DNA from: Flavobacterium sp. | Lineage (GTDB): Bacteria > Bacteroidota > Bacteroidia > Flavobacteriales > Flavobacteriaceae | Length of the DNA stretch: 43,933 nucleotides | Assembly (NCBI RefSeq): GCF_013823965.1 | Contig: NZ_PNNA01000045.1 | Span: forward strand, 1-43,933 | Reading direction: 5' to 3' | In this document: positions 10,323 to 17,746 of the stretch, one piece after another | Numbering within the stretch: position 1 is the first letter of the stretch | How the letters are laid out: every line of letters begins with the position of its first letter | The notes under the pieces: model-generated | The model's input: only the letters and a program-made list of their open reading frames with translations | What the model was told of the DNA's origin: nothing | Database searches by the model: none | Position numbers and translations under genes: made by a program

Positions 10323-10724
10323 ATGAATACTTTCGAAGAAAAAAGAAGTTTACTTTTAGAAATGATTGCTTTTTCCACAGTTGATGGAAAATTGCACAAA
10401 AGAGAATACGAGTTTTTGTCCATTGTTGCCAATGAATTGGGCATTTCTCCGGCTGTATTTAATGATTTTTTTCACCAAGAATTACCGCAAATTGCAATAA
10501 AATCTGAGTTTGGCCGTATCCAACAATTTTATAGATTGGCCTTGTTGATGCACAGCGATGGGATTTTGCACACGAAAGAAGAAGGTGCCATTCAACAAAT
10601 TAGCCTTGATATGGGGTTGAATCCCGTGGCTACCAAGCGTATTCTTGCCATAATGAAAAAGGGATCAAATCCAATGATCGATCCCAAAGTTTTGTTGCAA
10701 ATTTTTCAAGAACAGCATAACTAA
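10323..10724 (+). CDS. Small TerB-like domain protein
   Basis: The start at 10323 (MNTFEEKRSLLLEMIAFST) is chosen because the upstream part of the frame overlaps the divergent esterase gene. The 133-residue all-helical protein shows the TerB/DjlA-N pattern of two similar halves with acidic turns: IAFSTVDGKLHKREYEFL and LLMHSDGILHTKEEGAIQQ. This fold binds metal or mediates protein contacts at membranes; the function here is unknown. Such short flavobacterial proteins are sometimes labelled excinuclease subunit B in databases. The true uvrB is at 21135-23123, and nothing here resembles it. It is monocistronic and convergent with the receiver gene ending at 10744. Confidence 0.8.
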   Translation: MNTFEEKRSLLLEMIAFSTVDGKLHKREYEFLSIVANELGISPAVFNDFFHQELPQIAIKSEFGRIQQFYRLALLMHSDGILHTKEEGAIQQISLDMGLNPVATKRILAIMKKGSNPMIDPKVLLQIFQEQHN

Positions 10725-10743
10725 ACCAGTTGTTCTTTGATTA

Positions 10744-11139
10744 TTATTCATTAGAAACAATAGCTATTATGTCGTCTACTGAAATTGGTTTTGGGATGTA
10801 ATCATGAATTTCGGTAAAGGTCCTTGATTTGTTTTTATCTGAAGGAGCAATCGAAGAACTTACCATATAGATGATAATCCGTTTGTTGATTTTAGATTTT
10901 ATTGTTTTTATTTCTTCCATAAATTCCCAACCATCCATGACAGGCATATTAATGTCTAACAAAATGATGTCAGGGAGAATATCATTCTCGTTTAATGCTT
11001 TTTTTAGAGAATTGATGGCTTCATTTCCATTTGTAAAAGAAGCATGTGATGAAATCACGCCTGATTTTTCAATTAATTTATTGATGATTTTTTGGTAAAT
11101 GGCATCATCATCAATAATCCAGATTATTTTTTTTGTCAT
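10744..11139 (-). CDS. Stand-alone response regulator (receiver domain only), cassette C
   Basis: A 131-residue CheY-like receiver with no output domain. The acidic pocket is D10-D12 (WIIDDDAIYQ), the phospho-acceptor Asp62 (LLDINMPVMDGWEFM), the switch Ser in MVSSSIA and the conserved Lys in PKPISVDD. It overlaps the kinase gene 11136-13979 by four bases (ATGA), so it is translationally coupled and almost certainly that kinase's partner. It must act through protein contacts or a further phosphotransfer. It is very similar to the receivers at 14296-14691 and 17348-17746. Confidence 0.95.
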   Translation of the reverse strand: MTKKIIWIIDDDAIYQKIINKLIEKSGVISSHASFTNGNEAINSLKKALNENDILPDIILLDINMPVMDGWEFMEEIKTIKSKINKRIIIYMVSSSIAPSDKNKSRTFTEIHDYIPKPISVDDIIAIVSNE

Positions 11140-13979
11140 TTAGAATAGATTTTAAATGTTGTTCCTACATTGGGTTCACTCTCTACCGTAATATTTCCTC
11201 CCATTGCTTCAATTTGATTTTTTGTGATAAATAGCCCGATTCCCCTTGAATCTTTATTGTTGCTGAATGTTTTGTACATACCGAAAATTTTGTCACCATG
11301 CCTGGCTAAATCTATACCAATGCCATTGTCCGAAATTTCAATTACATCCATATTGTTTTCCTTGTACCACAGGATTGTTATAACAGGTTTTCTATCGGGA
11401 TGCTTATAGCGAATGGCATTGGAAACTAAATTATAAATAATGCTTTCAAGATAGGCTGGATTATAGTTCACCACTGTGTCTTCGGGAATATTTGTTACAA
11501 ATGAGACTTGGTTTAATTGAATTTGTTCCGATAGTATTTCTTTTGTTTTTGCGATATACATGTCCAATTTCAGTGGACTTATGAGTAAACTTATGTTTGT
11601 GTTGATGTTTACTACTTCGTTGAGGTGAATCATTGTTTCGTCCAATGAATCGGAAACTGATTTTAGCAAATGCATCATGTCATTTTTTTCTTCTTCTGAG
11701 TCTGCCGATTCGATCAAAGAGATAATAGACTCGATATTGCTGGTATGAGATCTCAAATTATGGGAAACGATGTAAGAAAAATTCAACAGTCTTTTATTTT
11801 GTTCGGTAACTAAAAATAGTGAATTATTTAAAATTTGTTCGCTTTCTTTCATTAAAGTGATGTCAACCATAATTCCACGAGAACTTACGGCTTTGTCTCC
11901 TTCAAAAATAAAACCGGCAATATCTCGTATCCATATAATTTCACCACTTTTAGTAATCATTCGATACTCATAATCTATATTTGTTTTTTTCTTGGTGGCT
12001 GAATCGGAGAGCGCCAATACTCTTTCACGATCTTCGGGATGAATGTGGTCTTGCCAAAAAGTAGGACTTGCCATCCATTCTTTTACCGAATATCCCAAGA
12101 TATTTTTAACTTTTTTACTGATAAAAGTACAGGCCAAAGTTTCAATGTCATATTCCCAAACGATACCGTCAATGGTATCAACCAGTGATTTAATATATTG
12201 TTGGGAATTAAGTATGATTTTTTCGGAGGCTTTCCTTTCGGTGATGTCTTCCGTTGATAGTATAACTCTTTGTAGAGAATCTTCGTAGTCCTCTATTACA
12301 TTCCATCTTAGGTTGATGTCTCGGTATTCTCCCTCCAAATTTTTTATTCGGGAGTCGATACTAAATTGTTTGACATTTTGAGAAATGGCCACTAGTTGTT
12401 TTTTTACTGCATCATAAGATTCTAAATCAATAAATTTTTCCAGATTTTCTAAAAATAAGGTTTTATCCTTGATTTTATGAAGCCTTAGGCATTCATAATT
12501 GACATCAATGATTTTTACCAATGAGATACATTTATAGACTTCTTCGGGATGTTCATCAAAAAAAGCATAAACCGTTTCTGGAGTTTTATTCAGTAAATCC
12601 AATTGGGCAAGATGTTTTTTTACTCCTGAAAAATCTTCTTCCCACAATGGAAGAGGGGAGTTCTCAAAGATAGACCTAAATCGTTTCTCACTTGTTTCAA
12701 TCAGTGTTTGGGCTTCTTTTTTTGATGTAATGTCTTTTATAATGGCAATATTGGATGACGGTTTGTTGTTTGATTCCCAAAGAGGAGAAACATTCAAGTG
12801 TACCCAAATAGGATTTCCTGCTTTTGTAATGTATCTTTTCTCTGCAATATACTCCTTGATTTTACCTTCTCCAAGTTTTTTGAAATGTTGCATACTGTTT
12901 TTTAAATCATCAGGATGGGTGAAGTCGACAAAACTTTTTTCTTTGATATCATCAAAGGTATAGTCCAACATATCGCAAAATTTCTGGTTGGCTTGAATTA
13001 AATCTCCAGACTTCGCATCCACAATGATAATGCCTACGGAAGCCTGCTCAAAGATCGATTTGAACTTCATTTCGTTTCTTAAGAGTTTTGCTTCCTGTTT
13101 TTTTAATAATTTTTTTAATTCTTCCGGTTTTTTCAAAAGTCTGCTTGTCAAAAGACCTAATACTATTGATACGAGCAGACCTAAAAAAAAGCGTATTATC
13201 ATCTCATTGTATATGGCATATGGTTTTTTAGCGATTAAATAGAGCTTCCAATCGCTATCAGGCATAGGGTAGTTTTTGAAATAACTTTTAGATAAATCTA
13301 GTTTTGAATTGGGGAAAAACTCTTCTTTGCCGCTAATTGAATTTTTCTTTGAAAGATGGAATTCATATTTGGATTTATCCAATAATTTAATTTCCTGAAA
13401 ATTTAACAAGGTTTCCAACTTAATGACAACCGCACTAAAACCCCAAAATTTATTTCCATTATAAACGGGTAGCCTACCTACAATTCCTATTCCTCCTTGT
13501 TTTAACTTCAAAGGGCCGGCGAAATAGATTTTTTGGGTTTCAATAGATTTTTTAGCTTCTTCTTGAAGATTTTTTGAGCCTAAAATATCTAAATTAATTG
13601 CGGCTTCGTTGCCTTTAATGGGATAGACGTACTTGATGACTCCATTGGGAACTAATTGAACACAGCTAACTATAGAATTGGACTGCAATAGTTTCTTGCC
13701 TATTTCATCAAAATTTTGTGGTACACCTTCATCATTAATCGAAAGTGCCAGCGATACAGTGGTGGTATAACAGTTTTTAAGAGATTGTTCAATATCTTGA
13801 TGAATATCTTTTAACGTGATATTCATTTCATTATCCCGATCCTTACTTAAAATTTTATACTGTTGGGCAGTAATTATAATAAAGGTGGAAATTAGGATCA
13901 GGAACAGTAAAAAACCAGAGGTTCTTGGCCTAACCGTAAACCAATTGGTTGCGTTTGACCATAATTTTTCAGAATTCAT
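11136..13979 (-). CDS. Membrane hybrid-less sensor histidine kinase, CHASE + three PAS, cassette C
   Basis: 947 residues. Order: transmembrane helix about 20-40; extracytoplasmic CHASE1-like sensor about 65-235 (YPIKGNEAAINLDILG, GGIGIVGRLPVY); transmembrane helix about 258-281; three PAS domains starting near residues 305, 432 and 592, separated by PAC motifs; a HisKA helix with His740 in IVSHNLRSHTSN; and a HATPase_c domain about 835-947 (YNLVSNAIRY, ISDNGIGIDLARHGDK, RGIGLFITKNQIEAMGG). All ATP-site boxes are intact. The middle PAS (ENSPLPLWEEDFSGVKKHL) is absent from the two paralogues. It is translationally coupled to the receiver at 10744. The ligand is unknown; CHASE domains in general sense small extracellular molecules. 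Confidence 0.95.
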   Translation of the reverse strand: MNSEKLWSNATNWFTVRPRTSGFLLFLILISTFIIITAQQYKILSKDRDNEMNITLKDIHQDIEQSLKNCYTTTVSLALSINDEGVPQNFDEIGKKLLQSNSIVSCVQLVPNGVIKYVYPIKGNEAAINLDILGSKNLQEEAKKSIETQKIYFAGPLKLKQGGIGIVGRLPVYNGNKFWGFSAVVIKLETLLNFQEIKLLDKSKYEFHLSKKNSISGKEEFFPNSKLDLSKSYFKNYPMPDSDWKLYLIAKKPYAIYNEMIIRFFLGLLVSIVLGLLTSRLLKKPEELKKLLKKQEAKLLRNEMKFKSIFEQASVGIIIVDAKSGDLIQANQKFCDMLDYTFDDIKEKSFVDFTHPDDLKNSMQHFKKLGEGKIKEYIAEKRYITKAGNPIWVHLNVSPLWESNNKPSSNIAIIKDITSKKEAQTLIETSEKRFRSIFENSPLPLWEEDFSGVKKHLAQLDLLNKTPETVYAFFDEHPEEVYKCISLVKIIDVNYECLRLHKIKDKTLFLENLEKFIDLESYDAVKKQLVAISQNVKQFSIDSRIKNLEGEYRDINLRWNVIEDYEDSLQRVILSTEDITERKASEKIILNSQQYIKSLVDTIDGIVWEYDIETLACTFISKKVKNILGYSVKEWMASPTFWQDHIHPEDRERVLALSDSATKKKTNIDYEYRMITKSGEIIWIRDIAGFIFEGDKAVSSRGIMVDITLMKESEQILNNSLFLVTEQNKRLLNFSYIVSHNLRSHTSNIESIISLIESADSEEEKNDMMHLLKSVSDSLDETMIHLNEVVNINTNISLLISPLKLDMYIAKTKEILSEQIQLNQVSFVTNIPEDTVVNYNPAYLESIIYNLVSNAIRYKHPDRKPVITILWYKENNMDVIEISDNGIGIDLARHGDKIFGMYKTFSNNKDSRGIGLFITKNQIEAMGGNITVESEPNVGTTFKIYSK

Positions 13980-14058
13980 TTATTATTTTTTGGTAGGCTT
14001 GGGGCCAATTATTGTTTTATATAAAATTATGAAATTTTATGCTTATTTTTCTAAAAAC

Positions 14059-14109
14059 AAGTATAAATATCCTTGAATTATGACATTTGATTGATAATTC
14101 AAAATTATT
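14059..14109 (-). repeat. Duplicated upstream block, copy 1 (before kinase C)
   Basis: 45 of 51 positions are identical to 17118-17168. It lies 80 bases upstream of the kinase C start (73 bases for copy 2). It contains ATATTTATACTTG on the minus strand (GGTATTTATACTTTG in copy 2). It is most likely a shared promoter/operator carried along in the cassette duplication. Confidence 0.7.
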
Positions 14110-14239
14110 AGTAGGTGTTTTTTTAAATTTCGATACTATTAATTCTCTATGAGAATTAGTGAGGAATATTGCATATTGATATGTCTAATCGTTTTATAAA
14201 GTAAATTTTATTTGAATGAAAGGCGATTTCTTAGTTTAA

Positions 14240-14293
14240 ATTACACAAAAAACAACAAATTAATTGCTGACACTATTTTGTTTTTTGTGTAAT
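14240..14293. repeat. 16-bp perfect inverted repeat downstream of receiver B
   Basis: Arms ATTACACAAAAAACAA (14240-14255) and its exact complement (14278-14293) flank a 22-nt loop, two bases after the receiver B stop. It probably acts as a transcript-end hairpin, although there is no classical T-run. A related but diverged sequence (17285-17305) follows the cassette A receiver. Confidence 0.6.
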
Positions 14294-14295
14294 CA

Positions 14296-14691
14296 TTATT
14301 CATTTGCCACAATAGACAATAAATCATCTACGGAAATTGGCTTTGGAATGTATCCAATAATATCGGCAAAGGTTTTGGACTTGTTCTTGTCCTCAATCGC
14401 AATCGAAGAGCTTACGATGTAAATAATGATTTTTTTACTGATTTTAGATTTTATCATTTTTATTTCTTCCATAAATTCCCAACCATCCATCACGGGCATA
14501 TTAATGTCCAATAAAATAATATCCGGGAGAAGATCAATTTCTCCTATTGTACTTTTTAAAGTATTTAATGCCTCTTTTCCATTCATAAAAGAAGAATGTG
14601 CAGAAAAAACACCCGATTTTTTGATCAATTTGTTTATGATTGTTTGATAAATGACATCGTCATCAACAACCCAGATTATTTTTTTATTCAT
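14296..14691 (-). CDS. Stand-alone response regulator (receiver domain only), cassette B
   Basis: 131 residues, a single CheY-like receiver. Acidic residues D10-D12 (WVVDDDVIYQ), phospho-acceptor Asp62 (LLDINMPVMDGWEFM), IVSSSIA and PKPISVDD are all present. It overlaps kinase B by four bases (ATGA), the same junction as in the other two cassettes. It has no DNA-binding or enzymatic domain. The close similarity to the flanking receivers raises the question of cross-phosphorylation within the array. Confidence 0.95.
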   Translation of the reverse strand: MNKKIIWVVDDDVIYQTIINKLIKKSGVFSAHSSFMNGKEALNTLKSTIGEIDLLPDIILLDINMPVMDGWEFMEEIKMIKSKISKKIIIYIVSSSIAIEDKNKSKTFADIIGYIPKPISVDDLLSIVANE

Positions 14692-17045
14692 TTGAAATAG
14701 ATTTTAAATGTTGTTCCTTCGTTGGGTTTGCTATCTACAGTTATGGTTCCTCCCATGGCATCTATTTGATTTTTTGTGATAAATAGTCCTATTCCTCTAG
14801 CGTCTGAATTATTGCTGAATGTTTTGTACATACCGAAAATTTTATCACCGTGTCTCGCTAAATCAATTCCCATTCCATTATCTGAAATTTCAATCACATT
14901 TTTGTCTCTTTTTTTGTGCAAATTTATGGTTATGATGGGTTTTCGTTGTGGATGTCTGTATCGAATGGCATTTGAAATTAAATTGTAAAGTATGCTTTCC
15001 AAATAAGCTGAATTACAGTTTACTATTCCATCATCGGGGACGTTTATGATAAAAGAAGCTTCGTGCAATTTTATTTGTTCAGAAAGAACATCCATTGCTT
15101 TATTAAGATATTGGCTCAAGTTTAGTGGTTCTATGACTAAGCTCATATTGGTATTTATGTTTACCACTTCGTTGAGGTGATGCATCGTTTCGTCCAATGA
15201 ATTGGAAACGGATTTTAACAACTTCATCATTTCTTTTCGATCATCTTCAGAATCAGCCGATTCTATTAAAGCGATGATGGATTCTATATTGCTGGTATGG
15301 GACCTTAAATTATGGGACACGATATACGAAAAATTCAGCAATCTTTTATTTTGCTCGGATACTAAATGGAAGGAGTTGTTTAAGTCTTTTTCGGCTTCCT
15401 TCATTGCGGTAATATCAATCATGATTCCTCTTGATATTACTGGTTTGCCATTTTCATAAACAAAATTTACAATATCCCTGATCCAAACGATTTTGCCATT
15501 TTTGGTAACCATTCGGTATTCATAATCATGATTTATGTGTTTTTTGTTTACTATGGTGGATATTCCCAAGGCAAATTCGCGGTCTTCCGGGTAAATATGA
15601 TCTTCCCAAAAAGTAGGATTGTTCATGTAATCTTCTACCGTGTATCCTAAAATGTTTTCCACTTTTTTACTTATGAAAGTCGATGTGGATGTTTCAATAT
15701 TGTATTCCCATACAACACCATCAATGGTGTCTATTAGCGATTTAAATCGAGATTGACTTTTTGCTATTAGTTCCTCGGCTTCTTTCTTTTCTGTAATGTC
15801 TTTTATAAAAGCAATGAAGGCAGTAGGCTTTTCGTAATTTTCCCAAAGTGGAGAAAAATTCAAATTTACCCAAATTATTTTTCCGGACTTGGTTATACAT
15901 CTTTTTTCGGAAGAATATTCATTGATTATACCTGCTTCAAGTTTTTTTAGATCGAGTAAGGTGCTTTGTATATCATCTGGATGGGTTAAGTTGACAATGC
16001 CTTTTTCTTTAATTTCATCAAAGGTATAGCCCAACATTTCGCAGAATTTGTTGTTGGCTTCTCTAAATTCACTTGTACAGGCATCTACAATGGCGAAGCC
16101 TATGGTGGCTTGGTCAAAAATGGTCTTGAATTTCAATTCATTCTTCAAGAGCTTTGTTTCTTGATCTTTTAATAAAAGGTTTAACTTTTCAGGAGTATTT
16201 AGTAGTCTCATTGTAAGCAAACCAATTAATATTCCAATTAATATACCTAAAGTTCCTAATATTAAAAGGGGAAGGTATAAATCAGAAGGATTTTTTTCTA
16301 TCAAATAAATTTTCCAATTACTGTTGGGTATTTTTTTTGATATATAGTTGGTTTTCGTTAAATCTGTCCTATTGGAAAAATAAAATTCTTCCTGATTCGT
16401 TTTTGTGTGTATATTTGAAAACAGGAATTCATATTTAGTATGATCAATAGAATTAATTCCAGCTGTTTTTAATAAGTTTTCCAACTTGAGGATGGCAGTT
16501 GTAAATCCCCAGAATTTATTGTCTTTATATACGGGAAGCCAAGCAAAAATACCCATTCCGCCCTGTTTTAATTTTAAAGGACCGGCAAAGAATATTTTTT
16601 TGGTTTTTATGGAATTAAGGATTTCTTTTTTATTGTATTTAGAATCCAAAATATTTAGATTCATTGCTTTTTCGTTGCCCTGCATCGGATAGATGTACTT
16701 AATGATTCCTCCAGGATCTACTTGTAAAGTACTAATTATTGGATTGGTTTTTATTAGTTCTTTGCTGACTTTGTCAAAATCTTGAGGGATTCCGTTGTCA
16801 TTGATTGTAAATGCAAGCAAGACCAGCGAGGCTTGGCAGTTTTTAAGAGACTGCTCTATGTTTTCATAAAGTTGATCAGAAATAGCATTCATTTCCCTTT
16901 CCTGATCTTCTCTCAACATGTGATAGCGTTGAAAACAAATCAGAATTACTAAAACATTCAAAATTAAGGTTAAAAAGTACCCAGTTTTTTTAGGTCTTTC
17001 TAAAAACCAACCAATAAAATTAGGCCACTTTTTATTAAAATTCAT
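14688..17045 (-). CDS. Membrane sensor histidine kinase, CHASE + two PAS, cassette B
   Basis: 785 residues. Transmembrane helix about 20-40; CHASE1-like sensor about 65-235 (YPMQGNEKAMNLNIL); second transmembrane helix about 258-282 (LLILGTLGILIGILIGLL); PAS near 303-420 and 428-550; HisKA His578 in IVSHNLRSHTSN; HATPase_c with YNLISNAIRYRHP and RGIGLFITKNQIDAMGG. Compared with paralogues it lacks the middle PAS of kinase C and has one more PAS than kinase A. In the sensor the conserved GRLPVY is changed to AWLPVY (Trp169 in place of Arg), so its ligand may differ. It is translationally coupled to the receiver at 14296. Confidence 0.95.
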   Translation of the reverse strand: MNFNKKWPNFIGWFLERPKKTGYFLTLILNVLVILICFQRYHMLREDQEREMNAISDQLYENIEQSLKNCQASLVLLAFTINDNGIPQDFDKVSKELIKTNPIISTLQVDPGGIIKYIYPMQGNEKAMNLNILDSKYNKKEILNSIKTKKIFFAGPLKLKQGGMGIFAWLPVYKDNKFWGFTTAILKLENLLKTAGINSIDHTKYEFLFSNIHTKTNQEEFYFSNRTDLTKTNYISKKIPNSNWKIYLIEKNPSDLYLPLLILGTLGILIGILIGLLTMRLLNTPEKLNLLLKDQETKLLKNELKFKTIFDQATIGFAIVDACTSEFREANNKFCEMLGYTFDEIKEKGIVNLTHPDDIQSTLLDLKKLEAGIINEYSSEKRCITKSGKIIWVNLNFSPLWENYEKPTAFIAFIKDITEKKEAEELIAKSQSRFKSLIDTIDGVVWEYNIETSTSTFISKKVENILGYTVEDYMNNPTFWEDHIYPEDREFALGISTIVNKKHINHDYEYRMVTKNGKIVWIRDIVNFVYENGKPVISRGIMIDITAMKEAEKDLNNSFHLVSEQNKRLLNFSYIVSHNLRSHTSNIESIIALIESADSEDDRKEMMKLLKSVSNSLDETMHHLNEVVNINTNMSLVIEPLNLSQYLNKAMDVLSEQIKLHEASFIINVPDDGIVNCNSAYLESILYNLISNAIRYRHPQRKPIITINLHKKRDKNVIEISDNGMGIDLARHGDKIFGMYKTFSNNSDARGIGLFITKNQIDAMGGTITVDSKPNEGTTFKIYFK

Positions 17046-17347
17046 TATGTTTTTTTTTGACGGGCTTTAAGGTAAATTATTCTTTCCTATAAAATTAATG
17101 AAATTATTGTACATACAAAGTATAAATACCATTGAGTTATGATATTTGATGGATAATTTAAAATTATTGATTGCTAATTCTTTAAGTAGAATGTATTGTT
17201 TTTGTTTTGAAAACTTGTGGAATGACAGGAAACTGGAGTCTCCGTAAAGTATTTATTGTTGTGATTTAATTTGTTTGCCACAATAAAAAACAACAAAATC
17301 AATTGTGGTAAGTTAATTTGTTATTTATGCAGGCTGCCATCTAGTAG
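17046..17347. other. Spacer between cassettes B and A (302 bp)
   Basis: No gene. It has the second copy of the duplicated upstream block (17118-17168) and, near the receiver A stop, a CCACAAT/ATTGTGG inverted repeat around an AACAACAAAATCAATTG stretch that resembles the 14247-14266 sequence. It is a homologue of the spacer at 13980-14295. Confidence 0.6.
17118..17168 (-). repeat. Duplicated upstream block, copy 2 (before kinase B)
   Basis: 51 bp differing at six positions from 14059-14109. It lies 73 bases upstream of the kinase B start. On the minus strand it ends in TATACTTTG, one base longer than a canonical TAnnTTTG spacing, so it is only a near-match to a -7 box. Confidence 0.7.
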
Positions 17348-17746
17348 TTAGTCACTAGAAACAATCGATATTAAATCACTTATGGTAATGGGTTTTGGTA
17401 TATAACCAATAATGTCTTTAAAGGTCTTGGACTTGTCTCTGTCCTCAACCGCAATGGAAGAACTTACAATGTAGATAATAATCTCTTTGTTAATTTTAGA
17501 TTTTATTGTTTTTATTTCTTCCATAAATTCCCATCCATCCATTACGGGCATGTTTATATCCAATAAAATAATGTCAGGGAGATTATTGTCATTTTCTACC
17601 AGTGTTTTTTTCAAAGCAGTTATTGCCTCTTTTCCATTGGTGAAAGAAGAATGTGCGGAAAATACTTCCGTTTTTTCAATTAATTTGTTGATAATGGTTT
17701 GGTAAATGGGATCATCATCAACTATCCAGATTGTCTTTTTTTTCAT
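17348..17746 (-). CDS. Stand-alone response regulator (receiver domain only), cassette A
   Basis: 132 residues, a single receiver. D10-D12 (WIVDDDPIYQ), Asp63 phospho-acceptor in LLDINMPVMDGWEFM, IVSSSIA and PKPITISDL are present. One extra residue relative to the other two lies in the loop before the phospho-acceptor (ENDNNLPDI). It overlaps kinase A by four bases (ATGA). It has no output domain, so signalling must continue through another protein. Confidence 0.95.
   Translation of the reverse strand: MKKKTIWIVDDDPIYQTIINKLIEKTEVFSAHSSFTNGKEAITALKKTLVENDNNLPDIILLDINMPVMDGWEFMEEIKTIKSKINKEIIIYIVSSSIAVEDRDKSKTFKDIIGYIPKPITISDLISIVSSD

Larger units (their letters stand above)
13980..14295. other. 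Spacer between cassettes C and B (316 bp)
   Basis: No gene. It contains a 51-bp block at 14059-14109 repeated upstream of the next kinase (17118-17168), which probably includes the cassette C promoter, and a 16-bp perfect inverted repeat 14240-14293 downstream of the cassette B receiver. It is AT-rich and has no perfect TAnnTTTG. Confidence 0.6.

Noticed and set aside
10283..10444. N-terminal extension of the secreted esterase
   Set aside because: It overlaps the divergent TerB-like gene and would move the signal peptide to residue 55.
10323..10724. Annotation of the small gene as excinuclease subunit B
   Set aside because: No Walker or UVR motif; the sequence fits a TerB-like helical domain, and the genuine uvrB is at 21135-23123.
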